This document shows, in pieces, positions 1-11,228 of a stretch of DNA of 64,000 bases. The DNA lies in contig JAIXMG010000015.1 of assembly GCA_025201345.1 (NCBI GenBank), forward strand, positions 558,001 to 622,000, given 5' to 3'. A model generated the notes under the pieces. The model searched no databases and was not told where the DNA came from. It worked only from the letters and a program-made list of their open reading frames with translations. The translations under genes were made by a program, and so were the position numbers. Numbering within the stretch: the stretch's first letter is position 1; every line of letters begins with the position of its first letter. This stretch comes from Thamnidium elegans (taxonomy: Eukaryota > Mucoromycota > Mucoromycetes > Mucorales > Mucoraceae).

Positions 1-1149
1 CTATTACAAAGTACGGTATTCTCCGTCAAAAGGATAGTGTCAAGTGGGCTCTTCGTATCATTCCCGTTTATTTCTTCTTCACCACTGCTATTGAAGCTTT
101 CTATTTGATCTATAAGGGTGCTCCCGGTACTTCTGCTGCTAAGATGTCTGTTGGTGTTATTGTTGGTATTGCTTTCGGTATCGGTGGTGTCTTCGCTCTG
201 TTTGCCATCTTCTTCTTCTGTCCCTGGTTAAAGAGACGTGTTGTTGATCGTGAAGAACTCAAGTGGTATCATATCTTTGTCATTCCCTTTGTTAGTTACC
301 GTGCTCCCAAGGAAATTCCTGCCGAAACCAGGGAAACTATCAGCTCTAGCTCTTCTGGAAAGGAATATCCTACAGATATTAAGGATGCTGAGGGAGGTGT
401 TGTTCAAACCAATGAGACCGCAGACTTGGAACCTAAGAAGGTTAGCTTAAAGGACAAGATCCTCAACGTTCTTCTCCGTGGTATTAGAAAGGATGTTCGT
501 AACTTGGAAAACGAAAACGTTAAGTCTGTTCATGCTGCTGCCGAGATTTATGACAGCGATGTCGAATATATGTTCTCTTTCCTTCAAGTTATCACTGCCT
601 GTATGGCCTCATTCGCTCATGGGTAAGCATATTTAAATACTTGAATATGTTAAATCTAGTTTATTAATTATTTTTTTTTGTGTGTATAGTTCTAACGATG
701 TATCAAACGCTGTTGGTCCTTTGTCATCCGTTTTCGAAATCTGGAAGACTGCCCAAGTAGATCTTACCAACAAGGTCCCTGTTCCTCTTTGGATTCTTGC
801 TTATGGTGGTGTTGCTATCGATATCGGTCTTGCTACTTTTGGTTATAAAATCATTCGTGTCCTTGGTAACAATATTACTTTATTTACACCTACTCGTGGT
901 TTCTCTGCCGAATTAGGTGCTGCCTTAACTGTCTTAACTTGTACTAAACTTGGTCTCCCCGTTTCTACCACTCATTGTATCACTGGTGCTACTGCTGCTG
1001 TTGGTTTATGTAACGGAAAGTTGAGTGCTGTCAACTGGAAGATGCTTGCTTGGTGTTTCAGTAGTTGGATTTTGACCTTACCCGTTGCTGGTACCATCGC
1101 TGGTTTGATGTTCTCCTTTGCTGCTTATGCCCCTGCATTAGTCAAGTAA
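1..1149 (+). CDS. PHO89: Phosphate permease, PiT family (Pho89-like), 3' part
   Basis: This is the C-terminal part of an inorganic phosphate:cation symporter of the plasma membrane; the gene begins upstream of the window. Two exons are visible, 1-622 and 690-1149, joined by a GTAAGC...TAG intron. The junction rebuilds the second PiT signature, seen as ASFAHGSNDVSNAVGPLS. Before it lies a hydrophilic cytosolic loop rich in Ser, Glu and Lys, the usual large central loop of the family. After it come four to five hydrophobic segments with a GLPVSTTHCITGA motif, also typical of PiT. The protein ends in a short tail (PALVK). Codon use is strongly biased (GGT, GCT, AAG), which suggests high expression. 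The 5' end and the first signature cannot be checked here. Confidence 0.93.
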
Positions 1150-1849
1150 ATCATTCATTGACTATACTATTACTACTATTATTATTTTCTGCTCGCCTAT
1201 TTATTATTAATTATTTTCATCATTTTACCTTTTAATTTCCTTATTTTTTCTTTTTACCTATAATTACTTTGTAAACATTAAAAAATCATTTTCCCCTTCC
1301 TACTTGCTTAGTTTTTCTTTTTCAGTGTTTGTACAATGTTTCACTTTATTTTTTAAATGAATCTTGAGAAGAGCTTCAGAAAAAACCTTCGCCTTTTTCA
1401 ATCTTTTGCAAGTCGTTATCTTCTCATTACCTAACCCTACTTGATATAGATACAATCTATGCCTCAGATATATTTTTGCTTCGTAAATTTCTCGTCCACA
1501 TCGATTTTATTAACCTTATTTTACTTTAAATTTTTATATATTCATATCATAGTTATGATGGGTTAAGACTAGGTAAAATCGGCGGCTCTTTTTGTATCAC
1601 AATGATTGTCTCGGATAAAACAATCTTAAAGTGGCAAAAAAAAAATTTAAACACAGTATATGTCTTAAAAAAAAAGGGGAAGTCTGTATTTGTTTATAAA
1701 GTATAATTAGAAGTTAAAAACGAAAATATGCATAGTATATAAGAAGGTATGGTAAGGTGTAAAGTAGAGAATGTAGAGTTAAAGTAGAATATAGGGTAAT
1801 GAGTGTAATAGAATATGGATGCAGTGAAAGGTGGGGATTAAATTAATGT
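1150..1849. other. Intergenic, convergent 3' flanks
   Basis: This is the shared downstream region of two convergent genes. It is AT-rich, with poly(A) and poly(T) tracts and no coding signal. Nothing else was recognised. Confidence 0.6.
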
Positions 1850-4658
1850 CTAGTCTTCTAAAGGGTGTCTTGAATTAGCGGTATATCTTGAAGCAAAATA
1901 AGCGACTTCAAGTTCGCCGTCACTATAGTAGGATTCATCTTCAAGAGGAGAAATATCATCAATAACGGCTAGAGGAAAAAACCATAAATAATTAGTAATC
2001 GAGAATATATAATAATAATGATTAACTTACCGTTTAATTGTTTTTCAAGTAAAATGAAATCTTTTGGGGTATTATCTTGATAGTGAATGCTGTTTCTTTT
2101 AGAGCGACAACTTTCATCTGTTACCAAGTTCTTGACTAAAGGATGTGTCGTGATAGGCACTGTTTGTTCTTGACATCTATCAGTCCAAAATATATAATCA
2201 AATTCAACCAAGAGTAAATTGAAAATACTAGAAGGAATACCTAAAGTAGCTGAGAATACAATACTAATATTACGAAGTGTCATTTTGTTTTTATCGGCGT
2301 TTTCAATTACGCGAATTAAATGCGCACAAAGGGACCTCAATAGAGTATAATTGACCAGAGGCAAATAAGAGACAAGTTTTCCAATTTGGGATCTTTTAGT
2401 ATCACGGTCAGGTATATCTAATGACAGAAAGAAAGGTTTAATTTGTTGATTTATCATATGAATATATATAATTTTAATTTACCTATATTTTGTGAAAATT
2501 CAGCTAATAAGGCATCTGTAAGAATATTTTCAGGCATTTCACGAAGCCACATCTTCAAAAGTCCAGCAATTGCATGAACATCGTGATAATCAACATCTTC
2601 TAAAAGTTTAATATCTCCTTCATTGTTAAATCTTTTTTTCAACTTCTTCATTAAAGCGGAGCTACCACTAGATCTATATATTCCTTCTTCTACCAAGCCA
2701 TCTTTTGCCTCCATGTATTCTATACACCGATGTACGATAGCCGGCAACTGATACTGATCGCATACACGAGCCACCATGACAGCATTCTGTAAAGTGACAC
2801 CAAACACTTGAAAGTCACCTTTAGTTTCTTCAAAATCATCTTGGATATACTTGAACTCATGGGTCAAAGTATGATTACCAAACATTTTCTTTCCCCAAAA
2901 CAATTTTTTACTTGTACGGTGTTTAGATTTCTTATCTTCATCTTCTTGCTGGTGATGATGACTAGCGAAATCTTTTGAAAGCGAAGACCTACGTCGAGTG
3001 CCAAAATAATTAAATAAATGATCTACACTAGGTCTTCTTCTAACTGTGGGTGTAGTCTTTGCACTTTCAGTCGAAGAAGAGGGTTCAACTATCAATTCAT
3101 CTATCATATCTGTATCCTCACTGAAAAAAGAGTTCATAACGTCTTCGGTGATATGCATCTGATGTGTATAGTAACGAAGAGCGTCAACCCAACCATCTCT
3201 TTCTAAATCGGAGTTGGCGCAAAAAATGTGTTTCTGATGAGATCCATTGGATCGCGGCTCCAAAATTAAAAAGGCATGCCTATAACTGTTGTTCTCTTGT
3301 GGTTGACAGCCAATTTGGGAATCCATGAGTTTAATTTTCCCTAAAAACTTGCCATCCTTCTATAATAGAACGTATTAGTCAGAAGTTACGTATGCATGAT
3401 GAATACTTCTTACGTTTTCGTAATACTTGAGTAAACCTGTTCGGTCCAATACAAAGTATCTAGATATCCAAGCTCCAAAATTCTTTCCTCTTTTAGTAAG
3501 ATAACCATGTTTAATTGTGTCCTATTTAAATGATAAAAAAAACTTAATATATGTGTATATGAAACAGTGTGGTTTTATACATACATTTGCCAAGCTGGGT
3601 AAATGACAAATTTGATCGGAACTCAAAAAGTCACATAAAATTACTAAATTAATGGTTTTTAACGTAATCGCATGCTGTAAATAATCTTCAATCATGGTCT
3701 AAGAAAAAAAAAAGTCAGAAAAGATCGCCCGGGTTATTAAAGGGAAAAACTATTATACCTTTCTTTCATCCACTTTGGAAGGTGCGTGACTAATGGCCTT
3801 CTCTGGTAACTTTTTAAAGTGTGCATTTGAACCGTGTTTCAACTAGCAGTAATAATAAAAAAAAAAGGTTAATACAGAAAAAACACTAAATATATATATA
3901 AACTGTCTTACTTGTGAATCTAAGTTTAAAATATCAATTAAATTCTTCTCGATTCTCCAAATTTCATAATTTTCCTTTTTCTGTATAATGCCGATTATAA
4001 ATAACGGAAATTCTTTTCCTCTTGCATCAATATGATTACTAGAACTAATAACTTTAATTCTAATATTTGATAAATTGGTTAATACAGGAGGTGCATTTTG
4101 GTCATTTAATTGAGGCATCATTAATGATTCAAAACGAGGTGTGCGTGGTTTAACAGGAGTGGAAGGTTCAGATTTACTGGCTTTCATAACAATTTTTTCA
4201 TGTTGAGACTCTCTTTTTTTATGACGAAAAGTGGTACCGCTCGGTGATACAGAAGAACGACGGGTTGTACCACGTTTTGGCGACGGTACAGCAGGGTATT
4301 CAAACGAGCTGACACTATGAGGTGATAAAGGACTGATGATTTTACGATGATTGGATACGGATAATTGAAGTACGGGAGGTCTTTTAGGTTGATCGCGATG
4401 AACTCGATAGGGTGATCTTGGAGGTAAAACAGGTATACTTGACTCCACAGATAAATGTGTTATGTTCTTGTGATCTGGCATACTAGCTTCTAATTCTTGA
4501 TTTTTTTTTACGAGTTGCTCATTTTCACTGGTTAAATTGGAAAGTGATTTTTGTAACGTTTGAATGATCTTTCGTTGTTTTTCAATTATTTTCCAGTACT
4601 GTTCATTTTGCTGTTTGAAACTTTGCACATTTTCTATAGAGATAGCATGGGGTGACAT
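1850..4658 (-). CDS. BEM3: Rho GTPase-activating protein with PX, PH and RhoGAP domains (Bem3-like)
   Basis: A likely GAP for Cdc42/Rho GTPases in polarised growth, recruited to membranes through phosphoinositide-binding PX and PH domains. Seven exons on the minus strand (4658-3912, 3842-3759, 3698-3585, 3521-3414, 3359-2483, 2417-2031, 1968-1850) join in frame to 811 aa. Domain order: coiled coil at about aa 10-55, a Ser/Pro-rich basic linker, PX at about 205-315 (split by two introns), PH at about 316-419 (begins GYLTKRGKNFGAWISRYFVL), a second linker, and RhoGAP at about 534-720. The arginine finger lies in EEGIYRSSG (about Arg580), so GAP activity is expected. This order matches yeast Bem3. 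An upstream stretch of about 1.1 kb separates it from the next gene. Exon joins are inferred from splice sites and domain continuity. Confidence 0.9.
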
Positions 4659-5778
4659 GTCAATTAAAAAGAATGTATAAGCGTATAATTATATTTTTAA
4701 AAAAGAAGGGAATAAGAATAAAAATGAATGTAATTGAGAGCCTTTTTTAATACAAATTAGAAAAGAACTAAAAAAAAAAATTAAGAATGGGGTTTATATA
4801 TTGACAAGTGTGGGTAATAAAAAAAAATTCTAATTTTAGTAGCTCCGAAACTAGGCATGCCTTTGTGTTGTACAGACATGCGATAAATAATGAAGAAATG
4901 CTTAGCAACCAAGATTTGATAAACCCCAATGATTCATCATGCATATGAAATCATTACTGTCAATTTATGTTGTGATTATACCAAAACAAAACAGCATAAC
5001 AGAGAAGCGCCACAAAATATACAGCGGTCTTTGTGTGACAACAACAAGTAAATAGAGTTTCACAGCGATTGCCATATTCCAGGGCCTCCCCTTTATTTCA
5101 CCTCAGAATAAGCTGAGTTATAAGAAAAAAAAAATTAATAAACTTCGTTTTCCAGTGTATAAGCTGCAATACTCTCAAAAAGTTATCTAGTCCTTTTTAT
5201 ATTAGCTTCCCTTAAAGAATTAAAATTAACCGGACGAATTCATTCCAGTACTTTTGGGATAAAAAAAGTAACTTCAATTAGAGCTCTATCTTGATAAGTA
5301 GGACTCTAGGTTTTCTATCGCCTTAATCCGACATTTCGCACTAGCATCCCCTTACTCAATTGAATTAAAAACTCTTTTGTCCAACCAACAAAAACAGAAA
5401 TAAAATAACGAAAAAACAACAAAATCGTCGTGTAACATGTACCACGTTTTTTTCTATAAAAAAAACAATTACAAAAGACTTACGTCTCTTTTTTCATTTT
5501 CGGGGTATCTAAATTTCTACTTTTATTCAAGGGCCTATTCTCTTCGGAAAAAATTGATCCAGGTCCACAAAAAAAAAAATTCAAGGGGAACCAAAAAGAG
5601 GTTTTCGAACGGTCTGTGCAGAAAAAAAATTATAATTTTTTTTAAAGCGGAGCAATATATTATATTCCTTGACATGTAAGTCTTATGTCATTTCATTTAT
5701 TAAATTATAAGAGTTACACTATTCTATAGGGTAGCATTGAGTAGGTATAGAGTATTTATCGGTAGGAATTGCGTAACA
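4659..5778. other. Intergenic
   Basis: This is the upstream region of the Bem3-like gene and the 3' flank of the small secreted protein gene. It is AT-rich with poly(A) runs. Open frames here are short and of lysine/phenylalanine composition caused by homopolymers. No feature is supported. Confidence 0.5.
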
Positions 5779-6058
5779 TTAGATAAGAGCGTATACAGCG
5801 GCGACAGAAGTTAAGGCAACGACCAACATATTTCCATCAACAGTCGTAGCAGCATTTTCACCTTTTGGATGATCAACCGTGATACTAGCAGTAGCTACAG
5901 TTCCGCCCATTGGGTTAGGTACAGTACTGTCCAAAAAAAAAAAAAAAAAATAAGTATATACATATAAAAAAAAAAGAACAAAATAATGCAACTTACGTAT
6001 TAGTTTGAGCCATAGCAGTAGCAATAAGAGTAAAAGTAGCGATAATAGTGAACTTCAT
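5779..6058 (-). CDS. Small secreted, probably GPI-anchored protein
   Basis: Two exons (6058-5997 and 5926-5779) give a 69-aa protein. The first exon is a textbook signal peptide: Met-Lys, a hydrophobic core, then AMAQ as cleavage region. The mature part is short and rich in Thr, Ala and Val (begins TVPNPMGG). The last 17 residues are hydrophobic after a small-residue stretch (VDGN), as in GPI-anchor signals. A TATA box sits 46 bp upstream of the ATG. Function is unknown; such proteins are often cell-wall or plasma-membrane surface components. A 7.6-kb mobile element begins 249 bp upstream of its start codon, so its promoter is shortened or altered. The intron join is supported by phase and a GTAAGT donor with CAG acceptor. 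Confidence 0.72.
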
Positions 6059-6103
6059 ATTTGTTTATTTGAGTTTGTTTTTTTTTTAAGTAAAAGACCC
6101 TTC

Positions 6104-6114
6104 TTTATATATAT
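6104..6114 (-). promoter_or_regulatory. TATA box of the small secreted protein gene
   Basis: The minus strand reads TATATATAAAG, 46 bp before the ATG at 6058. This is a good match to a TATA element, at a spacing compatible with a short 5' leader. Confidence 0.55.
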
Positions 6115-6306
6115 TTAACTATGCCAACATTTTATCTTTTTCATGTGACTTTACGTTGGCTTTTATACTTTTCACATGTTTTGGAACTGCCCTCGTTTTT
6201 ATAAATACTTCCATTTTTGTATCTTTTTTTCGTACCTTTTTTTTTACAATATAAAAGTCGTAGTTTTTTATATATATGTAATCCCGGTAAACCCCCTCCC
6301 CCACTA

Positions 6307-7356
6307 CAGTCAGGCTTATGGAAATTGGCGTTTTCTAAAAAATAAATGTCACAAGGTTAAATTATTTTTGGCACAAGTTGGTAACTAAAATTAGCAGATG
6401 TTTTTGGCGGTTTTTTTTTTTGTCCTTTTTGCTTCTTTATAAAAATATAACATAACAATGACTACATTCTTTTATGAAGATGGACAAGAAAACCTTTTCA
6501 ATGAACATGGAAAGGAGAAATGAAGCGTGACAAACTTTTGTAGTCACAGACCATGTCCAGTAGAATCAGGGATGTCTGTGAGCAAGTCTTATTGAGTGAC
6601 TTGTATAGTTTTGCAAACCATTCAAAACGTCAAATCTCGAAATGTTATGATAGAATTCCTTTTTAAGCTTCTTTAAATATACACCCTAAGAAAAGAAACG
6701 AATAAAAAAGTTATTTAGTAGGAAAAGGTAACGCAAACAACAAGGTTAGATAGAGGTTATTCTCGTGCCGTTATCATTTTGACACATTTGAGTAAAGAGT
6801 GGAATATTGTACTTTTTTCAATTTTGACGGGTATTCTCAATTTGTACTAATTATGAATAAAACTTTAGTCAATTTTATAATATAAATGTACACTGGTGAG
6901 GATGATAAACGTTTCCGAATTATTTCTGTACGATCAAAGTTTGAATTTAAACAGTTGCGGAGAACATGATTTATTGCATGGCATATGGCGTTTTATATAC
7001 TGAATTTTCACAAACAATCAGATTCAAGCACGACTAGGTAAGAAGACTAGCGTAGCAGTGACACTTTTCAAAAACCAAAGTAGAAGCTTAGAAGTTATAG
7101 AGAAGAGACCAGAAAAAAATATGGGTTCCAGAGGAGACATTCTTTTTACACTTCAAGGTCAAGGAGTTAGGATTCAGTAAAGTTGGAAAGGACGCAGTAC
7201 TTCCTATCGATGACAAGTACCTTAATGATGGGTTGTTGAAACTATTAAAGATGCTAAGATACATTTTCTCTGTCTTTGTGGAAACAAATCATTCTCGAAT
7301 TAGTCAACTCGTAAGGAGAAAATAAAGTGGTAGTTGAAAATCAGTTAATTAAATCA
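6307..7356 (+). repeat. Left inverted arm of the 7.6-kb element
   Basis: About 1,050 bp. It reads inward from CAGTCAGGCTTATGG and ends with TTAATTAAATCA. It matches the right arm in reverse complement throughout; the comparison was by eye. It contains no credible gene. Confidence 0.88.
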
Positions 7357-7395
7357 ATGTAATGTTAACTAAAATAAATTCAATCAAGCGTACAG

Positions 7396-7611
7396 TTGTT
7401 CCAATGCCAAAGGCGTGTTTTTAAAGGCTGTTTTCTGAAAGTTAAAGGGCGGTTTTTGGTATTCCTACTTGAACTCACTATACCTGAGGATATACCGACC
7501 AACCAACATAAATACTATATGACTTTGATTGCGACAATCCAGTTTGCTATCTGGAAGCACTACTGGCAGTTCTGCATTCACTATACGTCGTTTGTGACCG
7601 TTCCATACTAG
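7396..7611 (+). pseudogene. Possible remnant of a LINE-like ORF2 C-terminus
   Basis: A 71-codon open frame just inside the left arm. Its last part (IATIQFAIWKHYWQFCIHYTSFV) has the Trp/His/Phe spacing I associate with the end of Mucorales non-LTR retroelement polyproteins. No reverse transcriptase motif is present, and the start is not gene-like. It is best read as a nested fragment; the assignment is weak. Confidence 0.25.
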
Positions 7612-7901
7612 CCTTCATTTTGCAGCAATACCACCTAACTGTCGACGTTCCCTATGTTGATTAATGAGATATTTGGTAGTCGTAATACCGTTATATCGTA
7701 TTCTGTCATATCGTCTTCGTTTTGAAATGTAGCCATTAGCTCTTTCGGAAGTCATATTCTTATATACCAATACTATTTCGATTTATATATAATCTCGCCA
7801 CATCCCTCCACGATGTGTGACGTTTAATAACTTTAATAAAATTCTTTATTATTACTACGAAAAAAAAGCATACTTAAAATGATATGATTAATGTGCATGA
7901 G

Positions 7902-9746
7902 TTATTGATTAACTGTGAATGGGCAAGGCCGCTTTCTGTTTTTCGTGCTGCTAGCAAGCTCTCTAAAGATCTCCTCACTCATACCTGCACGCATGTTTGA
8001 CTTTAAACTATCAATATCATTTGCCAATTGACAATGATTCTTATATAAATGGTGAACAGATAAAAGGTCTTCACAAGCGGCAACATATAGTCTGAGTTGA
8101 GTAGCGTCTCTAGGCATACTTATGGTGCAAATTTCAATCATTACATAAAGTCCAGAATCAAGCAAACAAGTATAATAGACTGTCACTATCAAGCCTACAA
8201 AGCAAGTTTAGTTAAAAGTCCATAAAGTTTTAGCAACAACCTACCAACAGCTTGAATACCAATCACCCCTTCATAGAAATTATTGTCAATGGACTGTTTA
8301 GAGAATCGGCCAATTCTAATCAAGTCTAAAAGAGTCGCATATATATCATCTTTTGCATCTTCGCCCTTTACTTCACCCACGGTAACTGGGCCATTCCATA
8401 CGATATTGTTTAGTATTCTTCCTACGAAATCTGGTCTTTGAATCGAATTGCTTATTTGAATATCGCACCTGTAAATATCATTCACGGACTAATTCTTCGT
8501 ATACTCAAATTCTTTTAAGTAATAGCTTACCATGAAAATTGCTTTCCTGAATCAGTATCTTCAATGATAGGACGAAAAATAGAATCAACGTAAGTCCCAC
8601 ACAATGTTCTTTCTTGGATTTTTCCTGTAAATTTTTTTCTTGGTAGTCTTTCCGTACTAATGAAAAAATTACGTCAATACATAAGCAAAAAGCAAAAAGC
8701 AAAAAGCGTATTATTATTATGATACTAACAGGTTTCTCAGACCAATCAAAATGTCATCTACAGCGGTATCAACATTTTCTGAAGTCAGTGACATGATACA
8801 TCTAGAAGCTTGTCTTGATCCAAGTTTTCCTTCGCCAAAATTCTACACAAGAGTCATAATTAGCTGCGCTTTTCGCCTTAAAGTTTAAAACAAATACCCA
8901 AATTTACCTTTACAATCAATTTTAACTCTCTCTCTAGATTCACATCAAGTGTTTCGCTTTCAATACGATATTTTTTTTGAATGTGGTTTGTCAAGCTTTG
9001 AATCATATCAATTCCCAAGATATCTTTCACATCTTCGCATATTTGATCTTTCTTTAAAAGCAAAATATTGTCTAATGCCAAGATGCCTTGTGCATCTGTT
9101 TCTACCAGTAAACCGGTTTGATAATACTTCTTGGCAACCATAACTTGATATTCTACCCACTTTTCTAAAATTACTTTTCCATCAATAACAAGACTATCTG
9201 TTGGAGGAACACGCTTATAATTCATATCGAACGATTGCTTGTTATTCTTTTGAAGCTGGGTTGATTTTTTGCGTGAAGATTGAGGTACTGGAGAATTGTA
9301 CACTGAGCCATTGAAACTGTTCAGGGAATGGTTGATGGAGCCTATATTGATAGTTGAAGAGCTACTCGGTCTTATAAAAAAAATATTGTTGGAGTATTAT
9401 GTTTCTTCACACATAAGGGACTTTACTTACGTTGCATAATTTGAGGGTTCTGACGACGATGTTCGATGCGACTCAGTCGTGGGTGGTGGTAATTGAGCAA
9501 GATAATTGTTTTTCATAGTCTGAATATTGTACTAGTTTTATTTCTCTGCTTAAACTTTATCTCTTTTTTACTTACATTCCAATCGTGTTTCCATTTGCTC
9601 GCTTTTTCGTTGTTATGAAAATTTAACTCTTGTCTTAATGCATCAAACGCACTCTCCAAAGAGCAATTTCCTTTTTCAATGCGCTTGGCCGCGATAGCTT
9701 CATCAAAGTTCCAATAACTGTAGACAGTTTTTGCTAAGTATGACAT
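7902..9746 (-). CDS. Cargo gene: PD-(D/E)xK-like protein of a Mucorales-expanded family
   Basis: Seven exons (9746-9576, 9519-9431, 9370-8908, 8842-8730, 8656-8531, 8468-8245, 8194-7902) join in frame to 492 aa with no stop. The N-terminal half is hydrophilic with a Ser-rich stretch. The C-terminal half holds RPDF (PD at about 333-334), then VGEVKGED (E353-x-K355), then DLIRIGRFSKQSID and a GLYVMIEI strand. The spacing PD...ExK is that of PD-(D/E)xK nuclease-fold proteins. From general knowledge, multicopy Mucorales proteins share this RPD/GE(V/A)K/GLYxMxE pattern; their function is unknown to me. All introns have GT-AG ends and proper phase, so the gene is not decayed. Activity as a nuclease is inference only. 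It could be the element's own recombination factor, or a captured host gene. Confidence 0.72.
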
Positions 9747-10022
9747 GTGAGGAATAGGGAGATTTTATGGAGTTTGATTTATGAAGTCATTCTTTTTGTC
9801 TTTTTTTTTTGTGATTTCAATATTATTCACTAGCCGCCTATCCTCACTACGCTCAGAGGCGTCGTCGCCCTGCGGGTTTAGTCGATTTCACAAAAGGACG
9901 CTGTTGATTCAAGCGCACTACGCCATCACAAATGACGTAACTATTATTTATTACACTAGACTTAAAAATTTCCGTCGTAAGCAATTTTTAAACACTTTAC
10001 AAAGTTACATCAAGGGTGCCAC

Positions 10023-10567
10023 TTTGGCTTGGTCAGTAGTTATAGCTGCGAAACAGTAGTTCTGCGTTACTCGGGTTTGCTACGACTCTACACGTTTTGT
10101 GCTCTCAAGGTCCTTTGGTTACTTGGCATCTTTGATGCTCGGGAACCATAGATCTGACTTGCGAGGCAGCTTGCAGCAATGTTGAATAGAAGCATTTCGT
10201 GTTTTCCATTGCTGATTCAGAGACATCCAAGGATTTTGTTGTCGATAACAAAGTTAGGCGGAAAAGATTTGTAGTTGCGTAGCCATTGGTCTGACATGGA
10301 AGGTTCTATAGTTTGTTATCGATTTCGATTGGGAACTATAGGTCTGACTTACGAGGCAGCTTCCAATACAGTTGAAGAGTGAAAATGTGATGTATTCGTA
10401 CACACAGGTTCATCCTGTATCATTAATTGTCATCTTGAAGTCTTGTTACAAGATGGGAAAGAAAGATACTTTGCCACTCAGAGATTAATACAAACTGCTG
10501 TTTTGGCTACTGCTTTATAAGTATTGTTCCAAGTCAATTTGGTATCCAGGCTCACATAGCTAAGTAT
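10023..10567 (+). repeat. Internal direct repeat, copy 1
   Basis: About 545 bp, repeated at 10684-11228 with an offset of 661 bp. The copies differ at about four positions that I noticed. It contains two versions of a 32-bp motif starting GGGAAC(C/T)ATAG at 10141 and 10331. It is non-coding as far as I can see. Confidence 0.9.
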
Positions 10568-10683
10568 AAATTCTTTCACGTAAAAGAAGCATTATATTGA
10601 ATTTGTCTTCTGCTAGGGAAAATGAATATCTTTGTTCAGATTATTCTCCAAGGAATATTTTGGAACTATAACAAGTGTTCCAT

Positions 10684-11228
10684 TTTGGCTTAGTCAGTAG
10701 TTATAGCTGCGAAACAGTAGTTCTGCGTTACTCGGGTTTGCTACGACTCTACACGTTTTGTGCTCTCAAGGTCCTTTGGTTACTTGGCATCTTTGATGCT
10801 CGGGAACCATAGATCTGACTTGCGAGGCAGCTTGCAGCAATGTTGAATAGAAGCATTTCGTGTTTTCCATTGCTGATTCAGAGACATCCAAGGATTTTGT
10901 TGTCGATAACAAAGTTAGGCGGAAAAGATTTGTAGTTGCGTAGCCATTGGTCTGACATGGAAGGTTCTATAGTTTGTTATCGATTTCGATTGGGAACTAT
11001 AGGTCTGACTTACGAGGCAGCTTCCAATACAGTTGAAGAGTGAAAATGTGATGTATTCGTACACACAGGTTCATCCTGTATCATTAATTGTCATCTTGAA
11101 GTCTTGTTACAAGATGGGAAAGAAAGATACTTTGCCACTCAGAGATTAATACAAACTGCTGTTTTGGCTACTGCTTTATAAGTATTGTTCCAAGTCAATT
11201 TGGCATCCAGACTCACATAGCTAAGCAT
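10684..11228 (+). repeat. Internal direct repeat, copy 2
   Basis: Second copy of the 545-bp unit, separated from the first by a unique spacer of about 116 bp (10568-10683). The 32-bp motif recurs at 10802 and 10992. Confidence 0.9.

Noticed and set aside
6119..6388. Two overlapping open frames at the left edge of the 7.6-kb element
   Set aside because: They cross the element boundary, are on opposite strands, and consist of homopolymer-derived residues.
9781..10059. 92-codon plus-strand frame just upstream of the cargo gene
   Set aside because: It runs into the direct repeat, has no motif, and starts within a T-rich leader; it may be a chance frame in a GC-richer patch.
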